A stretch of 13,722 nt of DNA. Origin: Candidatus Daviesbacteria bacterium (GTDB lineage: Bacteria; Patescibacteriota; Microgenomatia; Daviesbacterales; UBA10151). Of the stretch, positions 12,134-13,722 are shown piece by piece; the stretch's first letter is position 1, and each line of letters begins with the position of its first letter. The notes under the pieces are model-generated. The model ran no database searches, was not told the origin of the DNA, and saw only the letters and a list, made by a program, of their open reading frames with translations. The position numbers were made by a program, and so were the translations under genes. Where the stretch lies: the NCBI GenBank assembly GCA_003519445.1, contig DOWS01000022.1, positions 9,750 to 23,471 of the forward strand. Reading direction: 5' to 3'.

Positions 12134-12382
12134 TTATCCTGTTTTTCTTCTATCAGGTAATAGAAAAATGATAGCTAATCCTATTGTATTAATTAACGCC
12201 AGCAATGTAAGCCATCCGGAATAACCTTTAGCTTTTGCAAGAAGATAATGACTCCAGATATATAACCCATAGGCAATAATGCCAATAGCTGGCATCAATT
12301 TACCCATTCCTACCCAAAAAAGATTGTCAACATTCGATAGCAAAAATATAATCCATCCAATAATAAAGATAAACAGCAACAT
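12134..12382 (-). CDS. Small three-helix membrane protein, unknown function
   Basis: I do not recognise this family. From the ATG at 12382 the protein has 82 residues and three hydrophobic segments: MLLFIFIIGWIIFLLS (1-16), about 31-49 (PAIGIIAYGLYIWSHYLL) and about 57-75 (GWLTLLALINTIGLAIIF), ending LLPDRRKTG. The last part (GYSGWLTLL... LLPDR) resembles the closing helix of various small, poorly characterised bacterial membrane proteins. The start is chosen because GGAG lies 5 nt upstream; the frame also has an ATG at 12430 and a TTG at 12448, neither with a Shine-Dalgarno. It sits between rpsJ and rplC, where the S10 operon is normally unbroken, and just before a leader and terminator. Its presence there is more likely insertion than function in translation. 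Confidence 0.65.
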   Translation of the reverse strand: MLLFIFIIGWIIFLLSNVDNLFWVGMGKLMPAIGIIAYGLYIWSHYLLAKAKGYSGWLTLLALINTIGLAIIFLLPDRRKTG

Positions 12383-12450
12383 TGATACTCCGAATACTTC
12401 AAGGAATTTATTCCGGTAATAAATAACCATTACAGAATATTTTATCAAAA

Positions 12451-12759
12451 CTACATCTTGACTTCAATGTCAACCCCTGCGGGGATTTCAAGATGCATCA
12501 GGGAATCAATGGTTTTTGGGGTGGGTTCAATAATATCAATCATTCTTTTGTGGGTTTTAATTTCAAAAGCTTCCCGGGAATCTTTATCAGTATGAGGGGA
12601 AGTTAAAACTGTAATGCGTTCTGTTTTAGTAGGAAGGGGAATGGGGCCAACAATTTTGGCGCCAGTTCTAAGAGCCGTATCCAAAAGGGACTCACAGGTG
12701 TTATCCAACACCCGATGATCATAACTTTTTAATTTAACGCGGATGCGTCCTCTTGGCAT
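12451..12759 (-). CDS. rpsJ: 30S ribosomal protein S10
   Basis: uS10 of the small-subunit head, also NusE in transcription antitermination. The 102 residues match the family along their length: RIRVKLKSYDHRVLDNTCESL (5-25, key residues KLKSYDH), GAKIVGPIPLPTKTERITVLTSPH (33-56) and the KDSREAFEIKTHKRMIDI block with the C-terminal LEIPAGVDIEVKM. It lies 42 nt after tuf, the usual str-S10 order. GGGGA is about 12 nt before the ATG, which is wider than usual. In most bacteria rplC follows directly; here a membrane-protein gene and a leader intervene. Confidence 0.98.
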   Translation of the reverse strand: MPRGRIRVKLKSYDHRVLDNTCESLLDTALRTGAKIVGPIPLPTKTERITVLTSPHTDKDSREAFEIKTHKRMIDIIEPTPKTIDSLMHLEIPAGVDIEVKM

Positions 12760-12791
12760 AAGTCTTTTATTCCCCTTTCAATGTACTAACT

Positions 12792-12821
12792 ATTATACTA
12801 TTTAAGCTATTATTTTGGTAA
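12792..12821 (-). promoter_or_regulatory. Possible internal promoter between tuf and rpsJ
   Basis: A perfect minus-strand TATAAT is at 12792-12797. TTACCA (12816-12821, inside the last tuf codons) matches the -35 at four of six with an 18-nt spacer. The start point would be near 12785, about 26 nt before rpsJ. This may let the S10 operon be transcribed independently of tuf. Confidence 0.4.
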
Positions 12822-13722
12822 TAACTCCTGCGCCAACGGTTTTGCCGCCTTCGCGGACAGCAAATCGCAAACCATCTTCCATAGCAACAGGTGTAATTAA
12901 TTTTCCAACAACCTTCACAGTATCACCCGGCATGGCCATTTCCACCCCTTCAGGAAGCTGAACTTCACCTGTTACATCAGTAGTTCGAACATAAAACTGG
13001 GGCCTGTAACCTTTGAAAAATGGGGTGTGGCGGCCACCTTCTTCTTTACTTAAAACATAAACTTCTGCTTCAAATTCAGAGTGGGGGGTAATAGATCCGG
13101 GCTTTGCCAAAACCTGTCCACGCTCCACATCGTCTTTTTCAATACCCCGAAGTAAAATTCCCGCATTGTCTCCAGCCTCACCTTGATCCAGCATTTTATG
13201 GAACATTTCAATACCAGTCACTACGCTTTTTTTAGTTGGCCTAATTCCCACAATTTCCACTTCTTCATTAACTTTAACCACTCCCCGCTCAATTCTTCCT
13301 GTAACCACAGTTCCCCTACCTTTAATAGAGAAAACATCCTCAACTGCCATTAAGAATGGTTTATCTTTATCTCTGACAGGGGTTGGGATCCACTCATCAA
13401 CTTTAGTCATTAACTCTTCAATGCTCTTAACAGCTTCCGGGTCACCTTCCAAAGCTTTTTTAGCGCTGCCCCGGATAATAGGTGACTGTGGATCGTATTC
13501 ATATTTTTTAAGTAAATCTCTGATTTCCTCTTCCACCAAATCCAAAAGTTCCGCGTCATCAACCATATCCACTTTATTTAAATAAACCACAATAGCAGGA
13601 ACACCAACCTGGCGAGCCAGCAGTAAATGTTCTCTAGTTTGAGGCATGGGACCGTCAGGGGCAGACACCACTAAAATGGCTCCGTCTGTTTGGGCAGCTC
13701 CGGTAATCATGTTTTTGATGTA
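12802..13722 (-). CDS. tuf: Elongation factor Tu (N-terminus outside window)
   Basis: EF-Tu, the GTPase that delivers aminoacyl-tRNA to the ribosome. The frame runs off the right edge, beginning at YIKNMITGAAQ (E. coli residue about 88), so the P-loop, effector loop and DCPGH motif are outside. Within the window the G4 motif NKVD is at residues 49-52 and G5 is in RGSAKKALEGD. Domain 2 follows (VFSIKGRGTVVTGRIERG), then domain 3 (GRHTPFFKGYRPQFYVRTTDVTG, with the tRNA and EF-Ts surfaces), to the end VITKIIA. All 306 visible residues align with the family without gaps of note. Position directly before rpsJ is the classical str operon arrangement. Confidence 0.98.
   Translation of the reverse strand, partial: YIKNMITGAAQTDGAILVVSAPDGPMPQTREHLLLARQVGVPAIVVYLNKVDMVDDAELLDLVEEEIRDLLKKYEYDPQSPIIRGSAKKALEGDPEAVKSIEELMTKVDEWIPTPVRDKDKPFLMAVEDVFSIKGRGTVVTGRIERGVVKVNEEVEIVGIRPTKKSVVTGIEMFHKMLDQGEAGDNAGILLRGIEKDDVERGQVLAKPGSITPHSEFEAEVYVLSKEEGGRHTPFFKGYRPQFYVRTTDVTGEVQLPEGVEMAMPGDTVKVVGKLITPVAMEDGLRFAVREGGKTVGAGVITKIIA

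Noticed and set aside
11820..12224. A 134-codon plus-strand frame spanning the rplC leader
   Set aside because: The product has no recognisable motif, it runs antisense through rplC and the membrane-protein gene, and no Shine-Dalgarno supports it.

Overview
This window is one uninterrupted block of translation genes, all on the minus strand. It reads right to left as tuf (3' part), rpsJ, a small membrane-protein gene, rplC, rplD, rplW, rplB, rpsS, rplV, rpsC, rplP, rpmC, rpsQ, rplN, rplX, rplE, rpsN, rpsH, rplF, rplR, rpsE, rplO, secY, adk, map, infA, rpmJ, rpsM and the first codons of what is probably rpsK. This is the str/S10/spc/alpha series in the usual bacterial order. Two genes missed by a 60-residue ORF cutoff, rpsN (59 aa) and rpmJ (38 aa), were found by translating the gaps.

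The organism is an AT-rich bacterium that uses TGA as a normal stop, often in ATGA overlaps, so it does not use the TGA=Gly code of Absconditabacteria/Gracilibacteria. rpmD (uL30) is missing between rpsE and rplO, adenylate kinase is very small and has no LID domain, L2 is N-terminally short and carries AQDP-DSHPHGG in place of AMNP-VDHPHGG, and several ribosomal proteins have low-complexity tails. Together these suggest a Candidate Phyla Radiation (Patescibacteria) genome, perhaps Microgenomates. That assignment is inference from family knowledge, not a search.

Layout. 12802-13722: EF-Tu. 12451-12759: S10, with a possible internal promoter just upstream. 12134-12382: an unrecognised three-helix membrane protein between rpsJ and rplC. 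11952-12133: the only sizeable non-coding stretch, holding a promoter candidate, two inverted repeats and an intrinsic-terminator-like hairpin with a U5 tract that ends 9 nt before the rplC start codon, so it looks like an attenuator leader. 3399-11951: densely packed S10/spc ribosomal genes, mostly overlapping by 1-11 nt or separated by 0-18 nt, with the 3' codons of many genes doubling as the Shine-Dalgarno of the next. 2108-3406: SecY. 454-2111: Adk, Map, IF-1 and L36. 34-450: S13.

The most unusual signal is a set of degenerate 7-nt tandem arrays lying inside ribosomal protein genes, always in poorly conserved termini: the 3' end of rplV, two in the 3' end of rpsQ (on opposite strands, forming an 11-bp inverted repeat across the stop codon), and the 5' end of rplD. 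The unit sequence differs between genes, but the 7-nt period is constant and the arrays are translated into tails. With the rplC leader, these are the best candidates for something undescribed here.
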